A stretch of DNA of 64,000 nt, from the NCBI GenBank assembly GCA_964034945.1, contig OZ035962.1:31027943-31091942 (forward strand). The letters run 5' to 3'. Positions within the stretch are counted from its first letter, which is position 1. Each line of letters starts with the position of its first letter. Below, piece after piece: positions 14,201 to 26,200 of this stretch. The notes beneath the pieces are model-generated. The model saw only the letters and a list, made by a program, of their open reading frames with translations. It was not told where the DNA came from and did not search any database. Origin of the DNA: Chrysopilus asiliformis (Eukaryota > Arthropoda > Insecta > Diptera > Rhagionidae). A program made the position numbers and the translations under genes.

Positions 14201-17200
14201 CTTTAGTGGGAACGGAACCTACACGCGAAAATGTTGAAAGTTGCTTCACAGACGTAAAAAACAGTCCCAGAGTCCTGGCGAGTTAGACTTGAACGGAACC
14301 TGTTTTGGTAGTAAATAAAAGTTAAGGTTTGTGTTACATGGGGATTTTTTAGAATGGAAATCCAATTTTTAAATGCCTCTGCTGTTTTTTTTCATTCTTC
14401 GAGTTAAAAATCTTCCGAAAAATTGGTTGCGTTTTAGAAAAAAAAAATTTAAAAATATCATTTTGATAGTCGCAAAAAAAATTTGGGGTGTTGTTATTAA
14501 ATTCTATCAGTTGAATAAGAAAACATGAGAAAAAAGAAAATGTCCCAATAAAAATTTTTTGGTACTATTTAAAAGATGTCCCCCATGTAACAAACCCTTA
14601 GGACAAAGAAAGCTATAAAGTGGATAGTAAGTGGTAGAAGTAGTCTTCTTCATGATTCTTTTGCTGTAAACCTGTAGGAATCTTCGCCACCATAAACAGA
14701 CTCACATGGTTTTTTAGCCTAGCATACCAGTAAAGTGGATTGTTACCTTATTTCTTGTGCCTCGATTCCTTCGAAACACTACTTGGATATACTTCCGATG
14801 ATGGTAATCATTACGGCGACGATGAGTCACCTTTAAGAAAATTGCAACAGAGTCCGTTGTAGCGAACCTGTTTATTATTACTTTTTATAATTCGTGAATC
14901 TTCCTTACCTGTGAACAACAACAAACGTCTCACTTCGCTTTATTGAAATACATCACAATCTCCACAGCATCAGGTTCAGGTTTTGTCTCAACTCAACTTC
15001 ATCTTATAACGTCTTTAGCGTCAACTTCTTTTTCGTCTTGACTTTAGACCGACATTTTTCTATGTCGCGACTAAATCTTGGGACGAGATTTCGTTTCGAA
15101 ATTGTACTTTGAACGAAAACACCAACACAACCGATGGAAAGCATAAGCAATTTATGAGAATCGCTTTCAGAATGTGGCTATTCTTGGTTTTTGCCCCTAA
15201 TCTGCCTCAATTCTAAGTCACGAAATGTTAATGGCTTAGGTTCGCGATTCAATTCTCTGGAAATTGCTGCCTTTTTGAAATTGTCCCAAAGTTTAAGTTG
15301 AACGTAGTATTATTAGGTTTATCTTAAGTAGACGTGATATACTTGAGCTTGATGATTTCTTCGTCTTTAAGTTGACTTCTCTTTGTTTGCTTAAATTTAG
15401 TGGAGTTCGCATAGTTTATGAATATGTCACAAGGCTATCCACTTTATGTTTCAATGCACCCGCATAGATTCTATTCCGATGACTTAAATATCTAACAATT
15501 TTACCACGTTTGCCTAGAAAAGTCAACCATCACTGGATCGGCGATATTTAGAATGCAAAGGAAAACGTTGTAAAGTGGAAATAAAAAATAATATTTTATT
15601 ATCGTAATTATCATAAAATGTAATTTACTTTGAAATAATGTTTAGTCGTCCTTATTATATCCATTAGGGATATTGAAAGACATTTAATTTTATTTTTCAA
15701 ATAATTTTCGTTGAAGTGTGGGTCTTTACGGAATTTTTATTATATCCCTTTTTTGTCGTCTTTAAGTTTCGCCTTTTGTGGAGGCCACAAAGTCTACATT
15801 TTCCTTCACAAAAACGCAAGGCTTTAATACATTGGGAATGTCAAAAAGGTGCTGTGAAAAAGTAATACAATTAGTTTTTAAAGTTCAGTTAAGTTCTTCA
15901 GGTTGAGATATGTTTTAAAAAAAATTGCTCTGCTTCACAGTTTTTTTTTTTGATTTACGATATTATGCAAATCTCCACAAATTGGTGAATTTCCCTTTCT
16001 CTTCGCTGTTTAATGATTTTAAGATGAAACTTCAGATTAGTCTTTAATTTCTTGACCTATTTTCAGCTTTCATTTAATTTTCTCGTTTTGATGTTTCAAC
16101 GGTTACCTTTGATTGCCTTTTAGCATAAACGTTTTAATATTTTTTTTTTCAAAAAAAAGGTCCCACCTGCAAATTACGTCCATTTGTATATACCTCCATC
16201 ATTGCTGGAGAGATATGTATGTGGGATTTCCACAGATCGCCTATAATAAATTGCAGTGTTTTCTTAAAGATCAATAATTTGATAAGAAATCACATCATTT
16301 AAATGTTTTGTTTGTAAACAAAAGTCAAGCAAGCGCACGTATGCGAAATGGCATCAATTTAGCGCACCTTGTTGCTGCCTTAGTTTGAATTGAAAGCATA
16401 TTCTGGCTGGTGCTGCAGTGAAACCACACGGCAAAGGAGTTACGAAGGTAAAAAATCGCTATCACCACATTCAGAAACATTCTCCCTCGGGGATTGAGGC
16501 TAAACCTGAATAATCGCAATAAAAAACAATGCAAATGTACATTAAAATATCAAAATATGGAACAATGAATAATTTCCATACGGTAACTTTCCCGAAAAAA
16601 AACCTGTCCGTCTTCCCGCGAGTCAATGAAAAGCAGACGATGCCATCTTTTTCTGATAATTCTTCGTGAAACTTTAGTTTGGAAGTATATGGTCGAAACG
16701 TGGAGCCTGGCTTTTGGCTCCACTGAAGATTGAGCCAACAGGAAATGATTTGCGAATCCCAGATACAGTCCCACTCGAGATTCAGCGTTATTCACCCGTA
16801 CTCTCACCTCACTAGGGGCACTGCCGTAAAACCAACGTTACAACAACAACGTTGTTGTAGACCAGTGTGTGATAGAGGATCATACATGCATGATATGCAC
16901 AAAATGCTGGCACAAGGGCTAGGAAGTTGGACGCAGGAAGAGAAATTGTCAAGAAAGATCATCTTGATGGTTAAAACGTCGGAGTTGCACCACGATTATG
17001 ATGACGATGATGATGGTGATGAACATGGGAAGATATAAAATGACGGGTCCGATTCCTTGGCCAAATGCGCCAGAACAAGTTCTTTTTCATAAAATATATT
17101 TCTTCTATCCTTTATGGATTCTCATACCTGAGTTTGCCCTCATGCAGCCCCTTTCGATCAGTTGATCGTGTGGTTTGATTTAGACTTTGTAGGATGGATT

Positions 17201-20200
17201 CAATGTTATCGAATCCGAAGACTAAACACAAATATTAAAGAACGGACTTTGGAAAATGAGAGAAAATATCGATTGTGAACTGAGGTCGCGGGCGATCATT
17301 GGAAAGATCACCGCAGCCAACATATATGACGAACATATCGACTTTTAATTCCATGATTCGCCTGTGTTTTTTGCATCACTGAGCATCATCGGCTATAAAT
17401 CTATAAATCACAGAGATCTAAGCGAATGGCAACTAAGCGATCGCATGCATGTGCAGTATTCGAATATAAGTTCTTTTATTGGAAAATATGGCAAATAAAT
17501 ACCTTTCCGGTTGAGTTTTTACCTTAGAGTAGAGCATTCAATCCCGGGTACCCGAAACCCGGGTACCCGGGAATCCCGGCCATTTTCTGGAACCGAAAAC
17601 CGGGTTTGAATTGGGTAAAATTACCCGGTTTTCGGTGCTGAAAGCAAGCAATTTCTTACATGCTAAAATATCAAAATACTGTTCGTTCGCTGCTGAATAT
17701 ATACGAAATACATATTTGTAAGTACATATTTCTGTTAATAATAACTGTAAATTAAAAGATTAATGCAAAATTAAGCCATCCGATTACATTTTCTTTACAA
17801 AGTCTCTTTAAAACAACAACAATATAATAGATTTATATGCGCTCACAGAAAGTATTAAATTTCCTGTAAAGTTAAAATGGTTTTTTTATGTATAGGCAGG
17901 GAACAACTATTATATAGAATGGAAAATAAGACCTTTCCTCATTAACTTCCACTAGAGTAAGCACTACACTATAGAAATTGGTTTTGTTGTCTTACTTCCT
18001 CTTTCTGCTGTCATACCATAGTTTAACTAGTTAGGAAACCTAGGGATTTTTCCGTGCACCTACGTTGGAGTAAAGATAACCGATATACTCGTGGACGCGG
18101 TTTTTCTTTCTTTCCTATGCGTAAATTACCAACAAAACACAACACATGTAAAACCTAGCCATATTTTCATACACCACCAACACATGCAATTTTCCGACAG
18201 CGGGAGATTGCATGTGTTGGTGGTGTATGAAAATGTGGCTAGGTTTTACATGTGTTGTGTTTTGTTGGTAATTTACGCATAGGAAAGAAAGAAAAACCGC
18301 GTCCACGAGTATATCGGTTATCTTTACTCCAACGTAGGTACACGGAAAAATCCCTAGGTTTCCTAACTAGTTAAACTATGGTCATACACTCGATGAAAAA
18401 AAATCAAATATGATGTTTTCTTGTAATGCCACAGAGTTATTCAAAAAGTGAATTTTTTAACTGTAATTTCTTATTGGTAATTTCTTATTTTTTATTTACA
18501 TTTTCAGCACCGGTTCCAGAACCGGGTACCCGGTTCTCGAAGATTCTAGCACCGAAACCCGGTTCCTTAAAATTGTCTCGGTGCTGAATGCTATACCTTA
18601 GAGGCGACTCAACTTCAGCAATAACAAAAAATAACATCAGAAAACACAAAACGAATCGAACTGAAATGATAGAAAAAATTCAAAGCTTGAAGTCTGCAGA
18701 TCTTAGCCAGGCTTGAATAAGAAACTGTGGGTAATCTGAGTACTGTACTGTCGATATACCTACTCTACCTGTAAATACACAGGATTAAATCTAATGAGCT
18801 GAATGGATTGAATCAAGTTGCAATTGAATGCGCCGACTTGGGGAATTTTAAGAAAATTTCTTCACCCGATGTATATGCAAGTATTCGACTTGATTACAAG
18901 TTTTTTTTCGGAAGGCACTTCGAAATTTCATAGCCTTTTGTAATCTAATTCCAAAATTACTTAACGTGCCACCCTAACTTAAGCAATTTGGGTGCAGAAT
19001 ATAACCTGGTCATCGCATTTTTAGGGTTTCATAAAACTATGACGGTATTTTGTTACGAACTGTAGCACGGGAGCCAAGCGCAATCGACACCGTTTTCAAA
19101 TTATGCAATTAATTTAATATTTTGTTGTAGAACATCAGCAAGTGCCTGCGTGGATAGTGGAATTTTGAATTTTCTGCACTTTTGGCTCACAATAAGTTTG
19201 GATCAGAATGAAAAATACATAACTGTCTGCTTCAAACTATGTTTTGAAAATATTTTAAAAAAGCTTTTATTAAAAAAAATGCACTAAAAAGAAAAAAATA
19301 ATTTTCTGGACGCTGTGTATCACAAATATAAAAGCTTTAATTTTCTAGACGCTGTGTATCACAAATATAAAAGCTTTTAAAAAGCGAGATAAAGCATAAA
19401 ACAATAAAATAAACATTTATCTCGCTTTTTAAAAGCTTTTATATTTGTGATACACAGCGTCCAGAAAATTATTTTTTTCTTTTTAGTGCATTTTTTTTAA
19501 TAAAAGCTTTTTTTAAAAAAATTTTTTTTATTTTTTTTTTATTTTGTTCTTTTTAGTCTTCGAATATATAGCTTTACATTTGAGATGTCCTTACAGGCTT
19601 TTTAACTTGAGAATCGTATTCAGCGAACCCCAAAACCCGCAGAATATATTTTTTCCCGGAACAATTGAGAAAAAGGATAATCACGTTATCCTTACAGGAC
19701 ATTCCGTTATCCTTACAGACTTTTTAATGACAGATTCGGATTCAGCGACCCCAAAAACCCCAGAATAGATTTTTTTTCCGGAAAATTTGGAGAAAAGGAT
19801 AATCACGTTATCCTTACAGGACCTTCCGTTATCCTTACAGACTTTTTAATGACAGATTCGGATTCAGCGACCCCAAAAACCCCCAGGATAGATTTTTTTC
19901 CGGAAAATTTGGAGAAAAGGATAATCACGTTATCCTTACAGGACATTCCGTTATCCTTACAGACTTTTTAATGACAGATTCGGATTCAGCGACCCCAAAA
20001 ACCCCAGAATAGATTTTTTTTCCGGAAAATTTGGAGAAAAGGATAATCACGTTATCCTTACAGGACCTTCCGTTATCCTTACAGGCTTTTTAATGACAGA
20101 TTCGGATTCAGCGACCCCAAAAACCCCCAGAATAGATTTTTTTCCGGAAAATTTGGAGAAAAGGATAATCACGTTATCCTTACAGGACCTTCCGTTATCC

Positions 20201-23200
20201 TTACAGACTTTTTAATGACAGATTCGGATTCAGCGACCCCAAAAACCCCAGAATAGATTTTTTTTCCGGAAAATTTGGAGAAAAGGATAATCACGTTATC
20301 CTTACAGGACCTTCCGTTATCCTTACTGACTTTTTAATGACAGATTCGGATTCAGCGACCCCAAAAACCCCCAGGATAGATTTTTTTCCGGAAAATTTGG
20401 AGAAAAGGATAATCACGTTATCCTTACAGGACATTCCGTTATCCTTACAGACTTTTTAATGACAGATTCGGATTCAGCGACCCCAAAAACCCCAGAATAG
20501 ATTTTTTTTCCGGAAAATTTGGAGAAAAGGATAATCACGTTATCCTTACAGGACCTTCCGTTATCCTTACAGGCTTTTTAATGACAGATTCGGATTCAGC
20601 GACCCCAAAAACCCCCAGAATAGATTTTTTTCCGGAAAATTTGGAGAAAAGGATAATCACGTTATCCTTACAGGACCTTCCGTTATCCTTACAGACTTTT
20701 TAATGACAGATTCGGATTCAGCGACCCCAAAAACCCCCAGGATAGATTTTTTTTCCGGAAAATTTGGAGAAAAGGATAATCACGTTATCCTTACAGGACC
20801 TTCCGTTATCCTTACTGACTTTTTAATGACAGATTCGGATTCAGCGACGCCAAAAACCCCCAGGATAGATTTTTTTCCGGAAAATTTGGAGAAAAGGATA
20901 ATCACGTTATCCTTACAGGACCTTCCGTTATCCGTACAAGGACGAAGTAGTGAAAATATTGTATTGTCATCGGACTTATATAAGTGTGCAAAATTTCAAG
21001 TCAATCGGACAAGTGGAAGTGGGTCAAAATTGGGTTGCAAGATTTGATCTGACAAACAGACAAACAGACAAGATAGCGAGCTAAATAAAAGCTTTTAATA
21101 AAAACAGTCAAATTTTGGCATTTAAACATAACAAAAGCTATAATTGCCAATCTGGCAATTATTAAAAACCCGTATGGTGATATGACATTGTTCGAAGTTT
21201 AAGTTAACGACCAACAGTTGTACCAAAATTCCACTTTGAAGTCAAACTTTTCAATAAGATTTGTTAAAATTTATTCCAATCGGATTTTGTTGTATGGGAG
21301 TTTTATGTAGAATCATATCCTAAATAACTTTTGTTCTTGCACTTTTTGCTAAGATGCACCACACCGTTTTTGAGATATTCGCAGAAAACGATTTTGTTCG
21401 AATGGATGGTACCCCCTAATGGTCCATTTTTGCCGATTAACGAACTTAGCCTTGCATTTTACGAAAAACGAATCTGCGTAAAATTTCAAGTCTCTGGCTC
21501 AATCCGTGCGCCCGCAATCCGCGCCACAGACGGACGGACGGACAGACGGACAAATGGACGGATGGATATGCAATATTCAATTTTTTTATCATTCTAAACA
21601 CACTGGTGTAATTCATTATTGTCTGTGATGGCGGGATCTTGGTGTTACAAACGGTAAGGCAAGTTTCACCATACTGGTATAAAAACGAGAGATATGTCTT
21701 GAAAAAAAGGTCTCGTTAAAATTTTGAAGTTAAATTTGGAAAACAAATCATTTTAGAAATAAATCGTTTTGAAGAATTTTTGATGCACCGAAAAATGTTT
21801 CCCCAAAATGGTCTTCAAATTTCTGGCCACTTAAAGAAGATTTGACAAAGGATATACTTATTAGGAGACCACAACGATTTTTATACCCGTATGGTGAAAC
21901 CAAAGGGTATACTAACTTTGCCTTACCGTTTGTAACGCCAAGATCCCGTCATCACACACCAAAATGAATACACCAGTGTGTTTAGAATGATAAAAATAAT
22001 TAATTTTTGCATGTCCGTCCGTCTGTCCGTCTGTCTGTCCGTCTGTTTGTCCGTCTGTCTGTCCGTCTGTCTGTCCGTCTGTTTGTCCGTCTGTCTGTCC
22101 GTCTGTTTGTCCGTCTGTGGCACGGATTGCGGGCGCACGGATTGAGCTAGAGACTTAAAATTTTGCGCAGATCCGTTTTTCGCAAAATGCGAGGCTAAGT
22201 TCGTTAATGGACAAAAATGGACCATTAGGGGGGGTACCCCCCATACGGACGAAAATGTTTTTTGTGAGTATCTCAAAAATGGTGCATCTTATCAAAAAAG
22301 TGCAAGAACAAAAGTTATTTAGGATATGATTCTACATAAAACTCCCATACATCAAAATCCGATTGGAATAAATTTTAAAAAATCTTATTGGAAAATTTGA
22401 CTTCAAAGTGGAATTTTGATACAACTGTTCGCCGTTCACTTAAATCACCATACGGGTTTTCAATAATTGCCAGATTGGCAATTATAGCTTTTGTTATGTT
22501 TTTCAGTAGGAATAAACCATTAAGTAAAAATTTAATTTTTTGACTCTAAAGTTTCTATTCTGTAGTTAATAAATTTCACGCAGTTAACAAGTTATTTAAT
22601 TAATTTTTTCGCATTCTTTCAGTCTCGCCAAGATTTACTATCGCCTGAGATCAGCAAAACAGCGACCAACACGCGATTTCCCAGACATCCGCTCAGCAAT
22701 GGTGGACTTCAGCATCAGCAACCGCATCAGCAGCCCGGTTTGATGACATCAAATCGCAGCTATTCCGAGATCTCGACATCTTCGTGCGCGACACCTCCGC
22801 AAATCCGTCGAAAGTTCTTCAATCCGAAGAGTCTACGCAGTCCTTTTGGCGGGGGTCATCGACGATCAGCGTCGAATGGCGGCACAGATACAACCACCTT
22901 ATCAGGTAAGATGACGCCACGATCAGTTAATTAGTTGTCTTGATTTAATCAAAAATCGATCTCTTGTGGCTCTTTTTCTTATTGTTTGGCGGCTGTTGCA
23001 CCAATCCCTAATTAAAGGATCCACGGTTTTGCTAGAGACCTCGACCTGTTCTGATTCCGTGATAACCAGGGGAACTCATCGCAGAACCAGGAACAATAAT
23101 TCACGGAACAGTACCGGCAGCAGTGGCAACAGCACAAGCAATAGTGAGACGAAGATCAATCGATTGAGCCTGATAGGTACTTCCACCTACGCTGGTCACC

Positions 23201-26200
23201 TGTCCTCCCTAGTCTTTGGCAAAATCAAATCACTCTGGAATGCCCAGTCGACTTCAGCCAACGCAGGGCTCAATCAGCTAGCAGGCAGGCTTTCAATTTT
23301 CCTAGTGGATGGATTTGAATTCTTGTCGTGTCTTTTGTTTGTTTTGCTGCCTGGCCTATTTTCGTGTCTTTTGCACTTTTTTCTGTTGATTTTTTTTTTT
23401 TACTTTGCACCCGGACTTGTTATACAACTGACCAATTTTCGTTTTGTCTTACTAACAATTTAAATGTTTTACTCAAGTTTGATGCATGTTGGAGATTTTT
23501 TCAAAGTTTATTTTTATATTGTAAAATGTTAGTGACTTTTATTGTGATTTTCGTAACAAAAATTAAAAATCGGCACCGCCGTTTCCGAGTTTTTTTTATG
23601 AAAAACGAAAAAATTGATCAAAATTTCGTTTTTTTTTAAACTTAGGCATAGTTTTTGATTATCTTTTAGAAATAAGTGATAATTTTAATGTTGATCCTTA
23701 AATTGAATATCTCAATGTAAATGGATTTTTCTGTTGTAAAATGGCATGGTACTTTCGAAATAATAGCAGAATTTCTAAAAATTTGCTTTCTATTTTCCAG
23801 ATGATGAAGGTGGAAACGTTAAGCCAATCGCATTCAATACGAAGTCCAAATCAACTCACGATGAATTACAGACGAGGCTGGGATTCTTCCTGGAGAACAA
23901 TGCGCGCCGAAACACGCGGGTCCCGGTCCAATCTTGCAGCTCTCTGGCATCGACAAATACGAGTCCTGTTTCCACTTTGACTGGATCTTCGGAAGCTGAT
24001 GTTTCGAGAGCTATTCCGGAGTCAAGTCCTTTCCACACCGGTTGTGATTCAATTGGTAGTCTTATGTCCGTTTCGGTCTCCGGACAGAGTAATACATCTT
24101 CAAGTCCATTAAGTCGACGTCATTCCGTTACAAGTAAGATAGTCCTTATTTTTTTAAATTATTTGAAGTTTTAATGACTTGCATTGCAGCTGCGCAAAAT
24201 GGAAACATCGAGGATCTGTCGATCTTCAAAACCCGGAAATCAGTAATAAGGCGCTCAGCGAGAGCAGCCCAATTAAAGGAACACCTTGATCCTAAGATCC
24301 GTTTCGCGCAGTACCGAACACCACAACTGACACTGAAACCGTTATTCTTTGAGGTGCCACTGCAAGAACCCGATCCTCTCTTCATTGGAAGACAGTGGCT
24401 GCTTCGGGAACTCTCAAATACCCTGACAACCACAGAGACTCCAGGAGTTCTACTAAATGGGAATCTCGGTACAGGAAAGACTACCCTGATTCTACAGCTC
24501 GTCGAGTACTCCTGCTTCGGTCGCAGGAAAGAAGTTCCATTAACAGAAAATGATGGTATCTACTGCCAAATTAATGTCGGTCATGACAGGATACGATCGC
24601 TAGCGTCCAATGTTGTTGCCTATCATTTCTGCCAAGCAGACAATAATTCAACGTGCCTTGTTCCCGATTTCATTCATTCCTTAGCCGCACAATTGTGCCA
24701 AGCACCACAACTTTCAGCCTACAGGGAGTACCTTATAAATGAGCCGCATTTACAGAACATTCTCAGTGTCAAAGAATGTGTAGCTGATCCTGAACGAGTA
24801 ATGCGGATGGGGATCCTTGAGCCTTTAATCACGCTGAAACGAACGGGAAAGATCTCAGCTAAGAATTGTTTCATTTTGGTTGATGCTCTCTGCGAAGCTG
24901 AATATCATCGTCCAGATCATGGCCATACAATTTCGTCCTTTTTGGGTAAGATGACAGAGTATTTCCCGTCCTGGTTGAAGGTTGTTGCTACCATTCGCAC
25001 ACAGATGCTGGAGTTTGTGAAAGGTTTGTCCTATACTAAAATGACGCTGGATAGCTGGGGTTCCAACGAGTACCTACAGAAAGACATGCTTGACTACATT
25101 ACATTCCGCATTAACCATAGTCCGAGTATCCTGAATAATGTCGGTGGCAGCAAGGATTCCAGCACTGGACAGTTTAAATTCGCCACGCATCTGCTCTCAC
25201 TAACAAAAGGATCGTTTCTGTATGCCAAGCTTACACTGGATCTAATCGAGCGTGGGCATTTGGTCGTGAAGTCGTCGAGTTATAAAGTTCTACCTGTATC
25301 ACTCGCACAAATCTTCCTGTTGGGCTTCAATCTTCGATTCCCTACATCCATAAGCTACGATAAGGCCTCGCAAATCTTGAATGTTTGCCTCGCTGCGCTG
25401 TATCCGCTGACCCTAAATGAAATCTACTACTCCGTGTGTGCCCTGATTGGCGATGAATCTCTGGAATGGGATGAATTCCTTCAGCGGTTCAAACTTTTGT
25501 CGGGATTCCTGGTGAAACGAATTGATAATACATACATGTTCTTCCATCCGTCCTTCAGGGAGTGGCTCATCAGACGTGACGAGGGCGAGTCCTCAAAGTT
25601 CTTGTGCGACTTCCGACTCGGTCATGCTGCTATTGCTTTTCGATTGTCGCGACTTCAAGCGCCATTAGATGCGGAACAAGCTCTTGAGCTTGGGCATCAC
25701 ATTCTAAAGGCCCATATCTATAGGAACTCTCAATCGAATCAGTCGCCACGCGATATGCAAGCATATTGGGTTGCATCCGTGACTGATTCCACTTCAGCTG
25801 CTCTGTGCACACTTCGCAACGTCTACAGTCCGAACGTTAAGGTTTCAAGATTGCTGCTGTTGGCAGGAGCGTCTCCCCACTACCAAACGGATTTCATGGG
25901 AGATGCGACGATTTTATGCATAGCAGCACATGAAGGAATTGTGCCGATGGTTAGCCTGTTGCTGGAATTCGGCGCTAATGTCGAGAAGACGAATAGTCAA
26001 GGCTGTACTCCGCTGATTCTTGCCGCCATGAAAGGACACTGTGATGTTGTGCGTTTGCTGGTTGCTGCGGGAAGTGGCCTCGGTCAGGTGGACACTACAC
26101 AAAGATGTGCTTTGGTTCATGCTGCTAGAATGGGTAAACTGAATGTCGTCAAGTATCTACTAGCTTCCGATTGGGTGCTTCGTTCGAACACGAATGACAT

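Larger units (their letters stand above)
9604..22622 (+). other. 13-kb rols intron
   Basis: Bounded by donor CAG|GTAATT and an acceptor at 22622. It holds a TA-flanked MITE (14325), a hAT-like element with nested foldback (17530), the 122-bp tandem array (19255-21105) and two opposed (GTCY)n repeats. From 9604 to 14300 and 14600 to 17500 I see only AT-rich sequence with no supportable gene. A small rols exon or an alternative promoter in it cannot be excluded. Confidence 0.6.

Noticed and set aside
16730..17038. 102-codon frame ending in a poly-Asp tract
   Set aside because: The acidic end is a (GAT)n microsatellite and the rest has no domain or splice context.
18091..18306. Two overlapping 63-codon frames, one on each strand, with nearly identical proteins
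   Set aside because: They are mirror readings of one 364-bp palindrome; no coding evidence.
19726..20940. CRISPR-like array
   Set aside because: The units are long, contiguous, without unique spacers, and the genome is eukaryotic.
20703..21047. 114-codon frame in the tandem array
   Set aside because: Follows from a 122-bp unit with few stops; adjacent units break the frame.
21923..22276. 117-codon reverse frame with RQTDKQTD repeats
   Set aside because: Translation of the GTCY microsatellite; not a gene.
22966..23463. 165-codon frame read as an independent gene
   Set aside because: Its first ATG lies in intron sequence, and the 3' half turns into hydrophobic, T-rich translation. Only 23036-23284 looks like a rols exon.
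24174..24189. ATG at 24174 as the start of a separate 995-residue protein
   Set aside because: It lies before the splice acceptor at 24189 and upstream exons join in phase, so it is intron.
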